The notes under the pieces: generated by a model | What the model saw: only the letters and a program-made list of their open reading frames with translations | Told to the model about the DNA's origin: nothing | Database searches by the model: none | In this document: positions 26,564 through 34,841 of the stretch, piece after piece | How positions within the stretch are numbered: the stretch's first letter is position 1 | Layout: every line of letters starts with the position of its first letter | DNA from: Glycomyces paridis | Lineage (GTDB): Bacteria; Actinomycetota; Actinomycetes; Mycobacteriales; Micromonosporaceae | Assembly (NCBI RefSeq): GCF_004912155.1 | Contig: NZ_STGX01000024.1 | Location: forward strand, 33,323-97,322 | DNA: 64,000 nt | Direction: 5' to 3' | Made by a program: the position numbers and the translations under genes

Positions 26564-27247
26564 ATGATCCCACTGCTGACCCGCTACGGCGCGAAGATCG
26601 CCGCCGTGCTCGTCCTCGCACTGGGGGCCGTCATAACCGTCAACGCCGTGACCGACGACCCCTCGGAGACCGACGCCAACCACCCCAGCATGGCCGCCGC
26701 AGAGCAGCAGGCCGAAGCGGAATCGGCGTACGAGGAAGTCCGCTACCTGCACGTGAACTACATCGAGGAGACCGCCGGCGCCGACGTGGCGACGAAGGTC
26801 GCCGCGCTCGGGGACTTCGCCGCCGACCGGGCCGCGAGCCTCGACAGCGCCCAGGACGACGCCGACCAGGCCGCCGAAGAGGCCGCCGCGGCCGAGGCCG
26901 CGAACACCAACCCCACCTCCGTGGACATCCCCGGCAGCTGCGGCGACTACAGCGGCAACAAGGCCACCGGCTGCGCGCTCGCGCAGGACGCCGGCTTCGA
27001 CCTCGAACAGGTCGGCTGCCTCGTGGCCCTGTGGGACCGCGAGTCGGGCTGGAACGAGCTCGCCGCCAACGGCATCGGCGCCTACGGCATCCCCCAGGCC
27101 CTCCCCGGCTCGAAGATGGAGAGCGAGGGCTCGGACTGGGAGACCAACCCGGTCACGCAGATCCAGTGGGGCCTGGGCTACATCTCGGGCCGCTACGGCA
27201 CCCCCTGCGAGGCCTGGAACCACTCCGAAGAGGTCGGCTGGTACTAG
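26564..27247 (+). CDS. Secreted/anchored lysozyme-fold (transglycosylase-like) protein, first copy
   Basis: 227 residues. An N-terminal membrane segment (about 10-27, AAVLVLALGAVITVNAV) is followed by a helical, Ala/Glu-rich coiled region (about 45-125) and a C-terminal domain of about 90 residues like aggregation-promoting factor/SLT domains. In it WDRESGWNELAANG carries the likely catalytic Glu, followed by GAYGIPQALPGSKM and INPVTQIQWGLGYI-type blocks (here NPVTQIQWGLGYIS). Four Cys are spaced as in its paralogue. It probably cleaves or binds peptidoglycan outside the membrane. The ATG at 26564 is preferred because it gives the hydrophobic start shared with the second copy. Confidence 0.8.
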   Translation: MIPLLTRYGAKIAAVLVLALGAVITVNAVTDDPSETDANHPSMAAAEQQAEAESAYEEVRYLHVNYIEETAGADVATKVAALGDFAADRAASLDSAQDDADQAAEEAAAAEAANTNPTSVDIPGSCGDYSGNKATGCALAQDAGFDLEQVGCLVALWDRESGWNELAANGIGAYGIPQALPGSKMESEGSDWETNPVTQIQWGLGYISGRYGTPCEAWNHSEEVGWY

Positions 27248-27254
27248 ACGGACG

Positions 27255-27290
27255 ACGCCGGGGCGGCCCACCGCCCCGGCGTTCCCTTTT
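27255..27290 (+). terminator. Terminator after the first lysozyme-like gene
   Basis: A 12-bp stem (27255-27266 with 27271-27282), loop CCCA, followed by TCCCTTTT. The remaining 160 bp up to 27449 contain degenerate CCCCGGCAC repeats and no gene. Confidence 0.85.
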
Positions 27291-27449
27291 CTCCCCCGCA
27301 CGACCTGCCCCGGCACAACCGGTCCCCGCACCACCGGCCCCGGCACGGCCCACCCCGACGACCCGTCTCCGGCACGGCCGGTCCCCCGGGACGGGGCCGC
27401 CCCGCCGGGGCCATACTCGAACGACTCCCGCCACCACCCCGGAGGGCCG

Positions 27450-28121
27450 ATGCTCCCCCGCCTCACCCGCCACGCCGCCAGGTTCGCCGCCGTCCTCGTG
27501 CTCGCGCTCGGGGCCGTCATCGCCGTCCTGGCCGTCACCGACCACCCCGCCGACGAGGACGCCGCGCACCCGAGCATGGCCGCCGCCGAGCAGCAGGCCG
27601 AAGCCGAGGCGGCCTTCGAGGACATCCGCGTCCACCACCTCGACTACATCGCCGCGACCGCCGGCGCAGACGTCGCCGTCAAAGCCGGCGCGGTCGCCGA
27701 ATACGCCGTGGACAAGGCGGCGGGCCTGGACGACGCCCAAGAGGACGCCGACCAGGCCGCAGAAGAAGCCGCCCGGACCACGAACCCGACCTCAGTGGAC
27801 GTGCCGTCCAGCTGCGGCGAGTTCAGCGGCAACCGCGCCACCGGCTGCGCGCTCACCCTCGAATGGGGCTTCGACCTGGAGCAGTTCGCCTGCCTCGACC
27901 TGCTGTGGAACCGCGAGTCGGGCTGGAACGAGCTCGCGGAGAACCCCATCGGCGCCTACGGCATCCCCCAGGCCTACCCCGGCTCCAAGATGTCCCAGGA
28001 GGCCGACGACTGGGCGACCAACCCCGTCACCCAGATCCGCTGGGGCCTGGGCTACATCTCCGACCTGTACGGGAACCCGTGCGGCGCCTGGGCGCAGTCC
28101 GAGGCCGAGGGCTTCTACTGA
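27450..28121 (+). CDS. Secreted/anchored lysozyme-fold protein, second copy
   Basis: 223 residues, a tandem duplicate of the gene at 26564-27247: same membrane start (FAAVLVLALGAVIAVLAV), same helical middle (HPSMAAAEQQAEAEAAF), and WNRESGWNELAENPIGAYGIPQAYPGSKM with the conserved Glu. The Cys pattern is kept. GGAGGG precedes the ATG. The middle helix and a few loop residues (DRE to NRE, ANG to ENP) differ, so the copies may act on different wall material. Its last 330 bp are also read on the other strand by the membrane protein gene at 27792-28811. Confidence 0.8.
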   Translation: MLPRLTRHAARFAAVLVLALGAVIAVLAVTDHPADEDAAHPSMAAAEQQAEAEAAFEDIRVHHLDYIAATAGADVAVKAGAVAEYAVDKAAGLDDAQEDADQAAEEAARTTNPTSVDVPSSCGEFSGNRATGCALTLEWGFDLEQFACLDLLWNRESGWNELAENPIGAYGIPQAYPGSKMSQEADDWATNPVTQIRWGLGYISDLYGNPCGAWAQSEAEGFY

Positions 28122-28811
28122 CGAGGGCGCGGCGGCGACCCGCTGGAGGTAGCGGCCGACGACGACGAGGGCGACCAGGCCCGACAGCACCGTGAGCCGC
28201 TGGAGCAGCCCGCCCATGCCCAGGTACCAGGGGCGTCCGATCCCGAACCATTCGAGGACGTACGGCGCCGACGTCAGCACGAGCACGCCGACCGAGAACC
28301 AGCCGCACACGATCGAGGCGGTCGCGTTGCGCCGCTCCCCAGGCTCGTTGGCGCGCAGCCACCGGCCCAGGACGATCCCCAGGACCGCCATGGTGCAGAA
28401 CGCGGCGAAGGCCGCGTACCGGTGCACGTAGTGGCCCGGCGAGAAGTGCGTGACGCCCATCCGGTCGGAGGGCACGATCGCCACGACGCTGATGAACGCG
28501 GCCCACGCGAACAGCGACCACGGCAGCCAGCGCGGGGCGCCGGCGAGGCGGGCCATGAGGCCGAAGGCGCAGGCGCCGAGGGCGAACAGGCCGAGCGCGA
28601 CGGGCAGGAGCCAGCCGAGCGGGGTGTAGAGGTGGACGCTGACGACGGCGTAGAGCGGGTTGAGTCCGGAGGTGGCGTGGAGGACCACCATGGCGACGAG
28701 TCCGGCGGCGAGCGAGCCGTAGCCGACCGTCGCGAAGCCGTTGAGGACGTCGGCTGCTTCGGGAGCCCGGTCCCGGCCGTTCCTGATCCCTGCGGGGGCA
28801 AATGAAACCAT
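27792..28811 (-). CDS. DUF998-like membrane protein with an antisense C-terminal extension
   Basis: 339 residues. The first 225 or so form six or seven membrane helices in the DUF998 plan (GYGSLAAGLVAMVVLHATSGLNPLYAVVSVH, PVALGLFALGACAFGLMAR, SDRMGVTHFSPGHYVHRYAAFAAFCTMAVLG, LQRLTVLSGLVALVVVGRYLQRV). The family normally ends there. Here the frame continues about 110 codons into the complement of the lysozyme-like gene, giving Gly/Val/Ala-rich sequence with no membrane helix. Either the stop was lost or a frameshift hides it at about 28122. Starts at 28811 (ATG) and 28856 (GTG) are both possible. Confidence 0.7.
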   Translation of the reverse strand: MVSFAPAGIRNGRDRAPEAADVLNGFATVGYGSLAAGLVAMVVLHATSGLNPLYAVVSVHLYTPLGWLLPVALGLFALGACAFGLMARLAGAPRWLPWSLFAWAAFISVVAIVPSDRMGVTHFSPGHYVHRYAAFAAFCTMAVLGIVLGRWLRANEPGERRNATASIVCGWFSVGVLVLTSAPYVLEWFGIGRPWYLGMGGLLQRLTVLSGLVALVVVGRYLQRVAAAPSSVEALGLGLRPGAARVPVQVGDVAQAPADLGDGVGRPVVGLLGHLGAGVGLGDAVGADGVLRELVPARLAVPQQVEAGELLQVEAPFEGERAAGGAVAAELAAAGRHVH

Positions 28812-28966
28812 GCGACAAGACTCGCGATTTCCGGCCTTGAAATCAGTGACGCGCACACCCGAATCGGCACCCCCGCCTGCACCCGGCGGAAGGTACGGCA
28901 GGCCCTACCGCGGGCGGTCCTGGAACGGCGCTTCGGGGCGGGGGCGGGCTGTGCGAGGCTTGCGTG

Positions 28967-30757
28967 ATGAACGAGTTGGCCGGGGCGCTCTCCCCGTATC
29001 TGCGGCAGCACGCTTCGAATCCGGTGGCGTGGCGCCAGTGGGGGCCGGAGGCGCTCGCCGACGCCGCGGCGCGGGACGTGCCGCTGCTCATCTCGATCGG
29101 CTATTCGACGTGCCACTGGTGCCATGTGATGGCACATGAGTCCTTTGAGGACCGGACGGTGGCGGCGGCGATGAACGACCGGTTCGCGCCGGTGAAGGTC
29201 GACCGGGAGGAGCGCCCGGACCTGGACGCGGTGTACATGCAGGCGACGATGGCGATCACGGGGCAGGGCGGGTGGCCGATGACGGTGTTCGCGTTCCCCG
29301 ACGGGACGCCGTTCTTCGCGGGGACGTATTTTCCGAAGCCGCATTTCCTGCGGCTGCTGGACGCGGTGCACGCGGCGTGGACGGGGCAGCGCGAGGAGCT
29401 GCGGCATCAGGGGGCGGCGATCGTGGAGGCGGGCGCGAAGGGCGGTCCGGCGTTCGCGGACGTCACGGTGGCGTGCCCGTTGGACGGGCCGTGCCCGCCG
29501 GCGCCGCCGGTGCGCGCGCAGCTGCTGGACGCGGCGGCGGCGACGGTGATGGCTTCGGCGGATGCGGTGCACGGCGGTTTCGGTTCGGCGCCGAAGTTCC
29601 CCGGGGTGCCGGCGTTGCGGTTCCTGTTGGACGCGTACGTGCGCACGGGCGAGGCGCGGTTCCTCGACCATGTGAAGCTGACGGCGGAGCGGATGGCGCG
29701 GGGCGGGATCTACGACCAGTTGGAGGGCGGGTTCGCGCGCTACAGCGTCGACGAGTCGTGGACGGTGCCGCATTTCGAGAAGATGCTGTACGACAACGCG
29801 GAGCTGCTGTGGCTGTATTCGCGGCTGTACGGGGAGGGCGAGCTGTTCGCGCGGGTCGCCGATGAGACCGCGGCGTTCCTGTTGGAGCACTTCACGACCG
29901 GGGAGGGTGCGTTCGCGGCGGCGTTCGACGCCGACACGGAGGGCGTGGAGGGTCTGACGTACGCGTGGTCGTACGCCGATCTGGAGGCGGTGCTGGGCGA
30001 GGACGCGGCGTGGGCGGCGGCGGCGTTCGGGGTGGACCCGTCGCGGCCGAACTTCGAGCACGACAAGAACGTGTTGGAGCTGCCGGTCGATCCGGAGGAC
30101 GGGGCGCGGTTCGCGGCGGTGCGGCACCGGTTGGCGGCGGCGCGGCGGGAGCGGCCGCAGCCGGGGCGCGACGACAAGGTGGTCGCGGCCTGGAACGGTC
30201 TGGCGATCGCGGCGCTGGCGGAGTACGCGTCGCGTTCGGGCGGGCGGGATGCGCTGCTGGCGGCGGAGCGGGCCGCAACGGAGTTGTGGGCGACGCATGT
30301 GGGGGCGGACGGTCGTCTGGCGCGGGCGTCGCTGGCGGGCGCGGTGTCGCCGGCGCCGGGGATCTTGGAGGACTACGCGGCGGTGGCGTTGGGGTTCCTG
30401 CGGCTGGGCGGGGAGTGGACGGAGCGGGCGTGCGGGCTGCTGCGGCAGGTCGGTGAGCATTTCGGGGACGGTCTCGGGGGGTTCTTCGACACGGCTGCGG
30501 ACGCCGAGGCGCTGGTGACGCGTCCGGCTGACGTGCACGACGGGCCGACGGCCTCGGGTTGGGCGTTGGCGGCGGCGGCGCTGCTGGAGGCCTGGCAGGT
30601 GACGGGCGAGGAGTCGTTCAAGGACGACGCGTGGCGAGCGATCGCGCGGGCCGAACCGGCGATGAGTGCGAATCCGCGGTTCACCGCGGGCCTGCACGCG
30701 GCGGCCGAGACGCTGGTGCGGGCGCAGCGCGCCGAGTTATCGACGGTGCCGGGTTGA
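28967..30757 (+). CDS. YyaL/DUF255 thioredoxin-domain protein (SSP411 family)
   Basis: 596 residues. The N-terminal thioredoxin-like domain (about 1-165) has [22 protein letters not shown], the [15 protein letters not shown] redox motif (Cys near 52 and 55), and [13 protein letters not shown]. The rest is an alpha/alpha-barrel of the N-acylglucosamine 2-epimerase/cellobiose epimerase kind ([36 protein letters not shown]). The family is widespread from bacteria to man and its activity is not established. ATG 28967 matches the family start; a GTG three bases earlier is the alternative. The ribosome site is weak. Confidence 0.9.
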   Translation: MNELAGALSPYLRQHASNPVAWRQWGPEALADAAARDVPLLISIGYSTCHWCHVMAHESFEDRTVAAAMNDRFAPVKVDREERPDLDAVYMQATMAITGQGGWPMTVFAFPDGTPFFAGTYFPKPHFLRLLDAVHAAWTGQREELRHQGAAIVEAGAKGGPAFADVTVACPLDGPCPPAPPVRAQLLDAAAATVMASADAVHGGFGSAPKFPGVPALRFLLDAYVRTGEARFLDHVKLTAERMARGGIYDQLEGGFARYSVDESWTVPHFEKMLYDNAELLWLYSRLYGEGELFARVADETAAFLLEHFTTGEGAFAAAFDADTEGVEGLTYAWSYADLEAVLGEDAAWAAAAFGVDPSRPNFEHDKNVLELPVDPEDGARFAAVRHRLAAARRERPQPGRDDKVVAAWNGLAIAALAEYASRSGGRDALLAAERAATELWATHVGADGRLARASLAGAVSPAPGILEDYAAVALGFLRLGGEWTERACGLLRQVGEHFGDGLGGFFDTAADAEALVTRPADVHDGPTASGWALAAAALLEAWQVTGEESFKDDAWRAIARAEPAMSANPRFTAGLHAAAETLVRAQRAELSTVPG

Positions 30758-30845
30758 CAAAGGTGTTGTCGGTGCGCTGCGGTATCGGGCCGCCACTGTG
30801 GCGCCGCGTGCGCCAGGCCTTCTGACACGCACGAATCCCTTCAAG

Positions 30846-30898
30846 TTATCCACAGGCCGTGAACTGCGTTTTCACGCCCGTACCCGGAGTTATCCACA
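30846..30898 (+). promoter_or_regulatory. Two perfect DnaA boxes, 44 bp apart
   Basis: TTATCCACA at 30846-30854 and 30890-30898, same orientation, each inside a 14-bp identical block. This matches the E. coli consensus; actinomycete boxes are more often TTGTCCACA. Two sites are too few for an origin, but DnaA binding or titration is possible. Confidence 0.5.
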
Positions 30899-31015
30899 GG
30901 CAGGAAACTTTCTGTTGCCGTTCCTTGACGCCTCGTGTTGCATAGATAGCAAAAAGGCCGTCCGGCACAGCGGGATGGCGGCGACAGAGGGGTTTCGCGA
31001 ACGTCGCCATACCGA

Positions 31016-31113
31016 GACCGCGCGCGGGAATCCGCCCGCGCGCGGTCCCCGCCAGTGCCGGTCCCCCGCGGGGAGACGAGCGGCGGCCGGACCGGTGCAC
31101 CGGTCCGGCCGCC
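31016..31113 (+). terminator. Pair of strong hairpins upstream of the ABC transporter
   Basis: First hairpin: stem 31016-31028 with 31035-31047, loop AATCCG. Second: a 15-bp stem 31082-31096 with 31099-31113 and a 2-nt centre. Either may end read-through from the YyaL gene. Confidence 0.5.
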
Positions 31114-31166
31114 CTCGGCAGTCGATCCTGCGGGTGGAATCACACCGGCCCCGGCCGGAAATGCGC

Positions 31167-31205
31167 TTGCCGGTCGGCAAGGAACGTGCCTAATTTTGAC
31201 TGTTG
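31167..31205 (+). promoter_or_regulatory. Candidate promoter of the ABC exporter operon
   Basis: TTGCCG (31167-31172), 18 bp, TAATTT (31191-31196). The start of transcription would fall at or just before the GTG at 31205, suggesting a leaderless message. Confidence 0.45.
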
Positions 31206-32908
31206 TGAACCCGAACCCGCTGCGCCCTCCGATCGTGTCCCCGCCGGACATCCCCGCCGACCCGTGGCGGTACCTGCTGTACGTCGCGCGGGCCCACACG
31301 GGGCTGGTCGCGCTCGGGTTCGGCCTGCTCAGCGTCTCGGGCACGGCGTGGGTGCTGCTGCCGTGGGCGATCTCGAAGGTCATCGACGAGGTGCTGGTGG
31401 CCGGGACCACCGAACCGCTGCTGCCCTGGTCGATCGTCCTCGGGGTCGTCGCGATCGCCTCCTCGTGGGTGTTCGTCGCCGGGTACCGGGCCCTGTTCAT
31501 GGCCGAGTCCCATGCGCGGGTGCGCACCGTCCAGAACCTCACCGACCACCTCAACCGCGCCGGGACCGGGGTGCGGGGCGCGATCTCGCCCGGGGAGATG
31601 GTGAACCTCTCCACCGAGGACGCCCACAAGACCGGTTCGTTCATCTTCCAGCTCGGGTTCGGGTGGATGGGCCTGGTCATGACGACCGTGGGCACCGTCC
31701 TGCTGTGGCGCGCGAACGCGGCCCTGGGCGTCACGGCCCTCGCGGGGGTCGTCCTCATCGGCTTCGTCGTCGGGCCCGTCCTGGGGCGCCTCCAGCACCA
31801 CCAGATCGCCTACCGCTCCTCGGTCGCGACCCTCACGGGGCAGGCGAGCGACGTCGTCGGCGGGCTCCGGGTCCTGCGCGGCGTCGGCGGCGAGGCGCAG
31901 TTCCTCCAGCGCTACCGGGCCGCGTCCACCGATCTGCGCGACGCCGGGTACGGGGTGGCGCGGGCCGACTCCTGGGTGCAGGGCCTGCGGTCGAGCCTGC
32001 CGCTGGCGCTCATCGCCGCCGTCACCTGGGTGGGCGCGCGTCTGGCGCTCACCGGGACCATCAGCGTCGGCGAGCTGTCGGCCGCGTTCGGCGTCACCGC
32101 GCTCGTCGCCCAGCACTCGGGGGCCATGATCGGCATGGCGCAGTCCGTGATCGCCGCCCAGGTCGCCTCCCGCCGCCTCACCGCGTTCTTCGCGACCCGC
32201 AGCGACCTCGCCGACGACGGCACCGCCGCAGGCGCGCACGGGCCCCTCCGCGACCCCGCCTCGGGTATGACCGTCGTCCCCGGGCTCCTGACCGTCGTCG
32301 TCAGCGCCGAGGCCAAGCCCGCCGAGGCCGCCATGGAGCGCCTCGCCCGCTACCGCGACTCCGAGGCCGCCTGGGGCGAGGCGCCCCTGGCCTCCCTCAC
32401 GCTCGACGAGGTCCGCGAGCGCGTCCTGCTCCTGCGCGACGACTACCTGTTCGCCCAGAGCCTAGGCGAGACCCTCCGCGTCGGGTCCGAGGGGATCGAC
32501 GAGGCGAGGGCGCTCGCCGCGATCGAGGCCGCCTGCGCGGCCGACGTCCATTCGAGCCTGGGCTCCACGCTCGACGGCGAGATCACCAACGGCGGCCGGA
32601 ACCTCTCCGGCGGCCAGCGCCAGCGGCTGCGTCTGGCGCGGGCGCTGGCGGCGGACGCGGAGGTCCTGCTGGCGGTCGAGCCGACCTCGGCGGTGGACGC
32701 GCACACCGAGTCGCTCATCGCGGGGCGGGTGGCCGCGGCGCGGGCGGGGCGTACGACGGCGGTGGTGACGGCGTCGCCGCTGTGGCTGGGTCGCGCGGAC
32801 GTGGTGGTGTGGATGGTCGACGGGAAGGTCCGCGCCGCGGGCACCCACGCGGAGTTGTCTCTTCAGGACGAGTACCGCGCCCTCACTTCTAGGCAGGAGG
32901 CCCGATGA
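31205..32908 (+). CDS. ABC exporter half, subunit with intact signature but degenerate ATP-binding motifs
   Basis: 567 residues. A six-helix exporter membrane domain (about 1-320) precedes a nucleotide-binding domain. The signature is complete (LSGGQRQRLRLARAL near 467). In contrast the Walker A position near 362 reads VVVSAEAKPAEA with the glycine loop lost and Pro after the Lys. The Walker B region reads VLLAVEPTSAVD near 486, with Val in place of the Mg-binding Asp. The subunit therefore cannot form a normal ATP site itself but can supply LSGGQ to its partner, encoded next with a 4-bp ATGA overlap. GTG 31205 is chosen because the promoter and hydrophobic domain fit. Substrate unknown, probably a drug or lipid. 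Confidence 0.88.
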   Translation: MNPNPLRPPIVSPPDIPADPWRYLLYVARAHTGLVALGFGLLSVSGTAWVLLPWAISKVIDEVLVAGTTEPLLPWSIVLGVVAIASSWVFVAGYRALFMAESHARVRTVQNLTDHLNRAGTGVRGAISPGEMVNLSTEDAHKTGSFIFQLGFGWMGLVMTTVGTVLLWRANAALGVTALAGVVLIGFVVGPVLGRLQHHQIAYRSSVATLTGQASDVVGGLRVLRGVGGEAQFLQRYRAASTDLRDAGYGVARADSWVQGLRSSLPLALIAAVTWVGARLALTGTISVGELSAAFGVTALVAQHSGAMIGMAQSVIAAQVASRRLTAFFATRSDLADDGTAAGAHGPLRDPASGMTVVPGLLTVVVSAEAKPAEAAMERLARYRDSEAAWGEAPLASLTLDEVRERVLLLRDDYLFAQSLGETLRVGSEGIDEARALAAIEAACAADVHSSLGSTLDGEITNGGRNLSGGQRQRLRLARALAADAEVLLAVEPTSAVDAHTESLIAGRVAAARAGRTTAVVTASPLWLGRADVVVWMVDGKVRAAGTHAELSLQDEYRALTSRQEAR

Positions 32909-34656
32909 GCGCCCCAGAGAACGCCGGCCGGTTGCCGGTGGCCGATCGTGCCGCGATGTTCGGTGCGGTGAAGCGACTGGTCGTGGAGGACCGGGCCGCG
33001 TTCGCGGGCGTGGTCGCCCTATACGTGCTGGCCGCGGGTGCGGGGGCGGCGCTGCCGGTGATGCTCGGCGATGTGATCGACGGGATCGGGACGGGTTGGA
33101 CGGCGTCGCGGGTCGACTTGGTGTGCGGGGCGATCGTGGCGTGCGTGGTGGTGCAGCTGGTGCTGCTGCGTACGGGTCGGCGTCTGGGGTATCGGCTCGG
33201 TGAGCGTGCGGCGGCGAAGCTGCGGGAGTCGTTCATCGCGCGGGTGCTGCGGCTGCCGTTGGGGACGGTGGAGCGGGCCGGTACGGGTGATTTGGCGACG
33301 CGGACTTCGGGGGACGTCGGGGCGGTGGCGGAGCTGCTGCGCAAGACGGGCCCGGAGATGGCGATCGGCGTGATCGAGCTGGTGGTGCTGACGGTGGCGG
33401 CGTTCGTGGTGAGTCCGCTCCTGGGGTTGCTGTTCCTCACGGGCGCACCGGCGTTCATCATCGCGGCGCGGCGGTACCTGCGGTTGGCGAGTCCGGTGTT
33501 CCTGGCGGAGCGGGCGGCGATGAGTGAGATCGCCGAGACGTTGACGGCGTCGGCGGCGGGGTCGCAGACGGTGACGGCGTACCGGATGCAGGGCGAGCGC
33601 GGGGCGGCCGGGTATGCGCGGGCCGAGTCGCACATGGGGCGGCTCAAGGGCATCATCCGGCTGCAGACGTGGTTCTTCCCGGCGACGGACTTGACGTTCT
33701 TGACGCCGGCGGTGGTGGTGACCGTGGTGGGCGGCGTGTGGTTCCTCGACGGCTGGGTGACGGTGGGCCAGGTGGTGGCGGTGGCGATGCTGACGCTGCG
33801 GCTGGACGGGCCGGTGTTCCGGTCGATGATGTCGCTGAGCGAGTTCCAGATGGGCGGGGCGGCGATGGCGCGTGTGGAGGGCGTGCACCTCATGCCCGAC
33901 GAGGTCCGCGCGGCGGTGCCGGAGGGCGCGGAGGTGCGTTTGGACGGTGTGACGTTCGGGTACGGGGACGGGCCGGACGTGCTGCACGGGTTGAGTCTGC
34001 ATCCGCGCCGGGGCGAGCGCCTGGTCGTGGTGGGTCCGTCGGGTGCGGGGAAGTCGACGATCGCGCGGCTCATCGCCGGGATCGACCGGCCGCGTTCGGG
34101 TTCGGTGACGCTCGGGGGCGCGCCGGTGGCGGACGTGCCGTTGGAGGTGTTGCGGCGCAGGGTGATCCTGGTGACGCAGGAGCATTACGTGTTCACGGCG
34201 ACGTTGCGGGAGAACTTGAATCTGGCGGCGCCGGAGGCCGGTGACGCGGCGCTGTATGCGGCGTTGGCGACGGTGGACGCGCGGTGGGTCGCGGATCTGC
34301 CCGCGGGTCTGGACACGATGCTGGGCGAGGAGCATCACGGGTTGAATCTGGCGGAGGCGCAGCAGTTGGCGTTGGCGCGCGTGATCCTGGCGGATCCGGA
34401 CGTGGTGATCTTGGACGAGGCGACGGCGGGGATCGATCCTGGCAGTGCGGGGAACGTGGAGGCGTTGCTGGCGGCGGCGTTGGACGGGCGCACGGTGATC
34501 GCGATCGCGCACCAGTTGCAGGCGGCGGAGTCGGCCGATCGGATCGCGGTGGTGCGCGAGGGCCGGATCGCCGAGGAGGGCGCCCATGCGGAGCTGCTGG
34601 CGGCCGGTGGGGCGTACGCGAGCCTGTGGTGGGCGTGGAAGGGCGTGGCGGCCTAG
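32905..34656 (+). CDS. ABC exporter half, subunit with intact Walker motifs but degenerate signature
   Basis: 583 residues: membrane domain (about 1-320) then the nucleotide-binding domain. Walker A VVVGPSGAGKSTIARLIAG is near 376 and Walker B VVILDEATAGIDP near 500, both canonical. The signature near 478 reads LNLAEAQQLALARVIL instead of LSGGQ. Together with the upstream subunit this gives one complete composite ATP site (its Walker motifs with the partner LSGGQ) and one dead site. Heterodimeric exporters such as TM287/288 show the same plan in milder form. Gene order and overlap support an obligate pair. Confidence 0.9.
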   Translation: MSAPENAGRLPVADRAAMFGAVKRLVVEDRAAFAGVVALYVLAAGAGAALPVMLGDVIDGIGTGWTASRVDLVCGAIVACVVVQLVLLRTGRRLGYRLGERAAAKLRESFIARVLRLPLGTVERAGTGDLATRTSGDVGAVAELLRKTGPEMAIGVIELVVLTVAAFVVSPLLGLLFLTGAPAFIIAARRYLRLASPVFLAERAAMSEIAETLTASAAGSQTVTAYRMQGERGAAGYARAESHMGRLKGIIRLQTWFFPATDLTFLTPAVVVTVVGGVWFLDGWVTVGQVVAVAMLTLRLDGPVFRSMMSLSEFQMGGAAMARVEGVHLMPDEVRAAVPEGAEVRLDGVTFGYGDGPDVLHGLSLHPRRGERLVVVGPSGAGKSTIARLIAGIDRPRSGSVTLGGAPVADVPLEVLRRRVILVTQEHYVFTATLRENLNLAAPEAGDAALYAALATVDARWVADLPAGLDTMLGEEHHGLNLAEAQQLALARVILADPDVVILDEATAGIDPGSAGNVEALLAAALDGRTVIAIAHQLQAAESADRIAVVREGRIAEEGAHAELLAAGGAYASLWWAWKGVAA

Positions 34657-34717
34657 GCGAGTGGTGTAGGCGGGCCCGGGGCGTCGCTCCGGGCCTTCGC
34701 CGTGCCCGCGGGTCACT

Positions 34718-34771
34718 CGAATGGCCGATACACGCCCATTCGGCCCACAAAATACCAGAAATTCGCATTTC
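34718..34771 (+). promoter_or_regulatory. Two inverted repeats upstream of the alpha/beta hydrolase
   Basis: CGAATGG (34718-34724) with CCATTCG (34736-34742), and GAAAT/ATTTC around TCGC (34758-34771). They sit in an AT-richer patch just before a possible -10 (GATACT) and could be operators; no regulator is adjacent. Confidence 0.4.
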
Positions 34772-34841
34772 GGATACTAGGGTGGACTCCCGTATCTCCG
34801 GCGCCCCACCAGGGCGCCGCGAACCTCGAACGGGAGCCTCC

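Larger units (their letters stand above)
30758..31204. other. 447-bp non-coding stretch with DnaA-box-like sites and two hairpins
   Basis: No convincing gene. It holds two direct copies of AGTTATCCACAGGC (30844-30857 and 30888-30901), an AT-richer middle (30900-30960), and two strong hairpins: 31016-31047 (13-bp stem) and 31082-31113 (15-bp stem), the latter followed by the ABC transporter promoter. Confidence 0.6.

Noticed and set aside
27300..27400. Short gene between the lysozyme-like genes
   Set aside because: The sequence is a degenerate CCCCGGCAC repeat with no ribosome-binding site; only shadow frames.
30844..31113. Chromosomal replication origin
   Set aside because: Only two DnaA boxes, no AT-rich unwinding stretch, and no dnaA/dnaN genes next to it.
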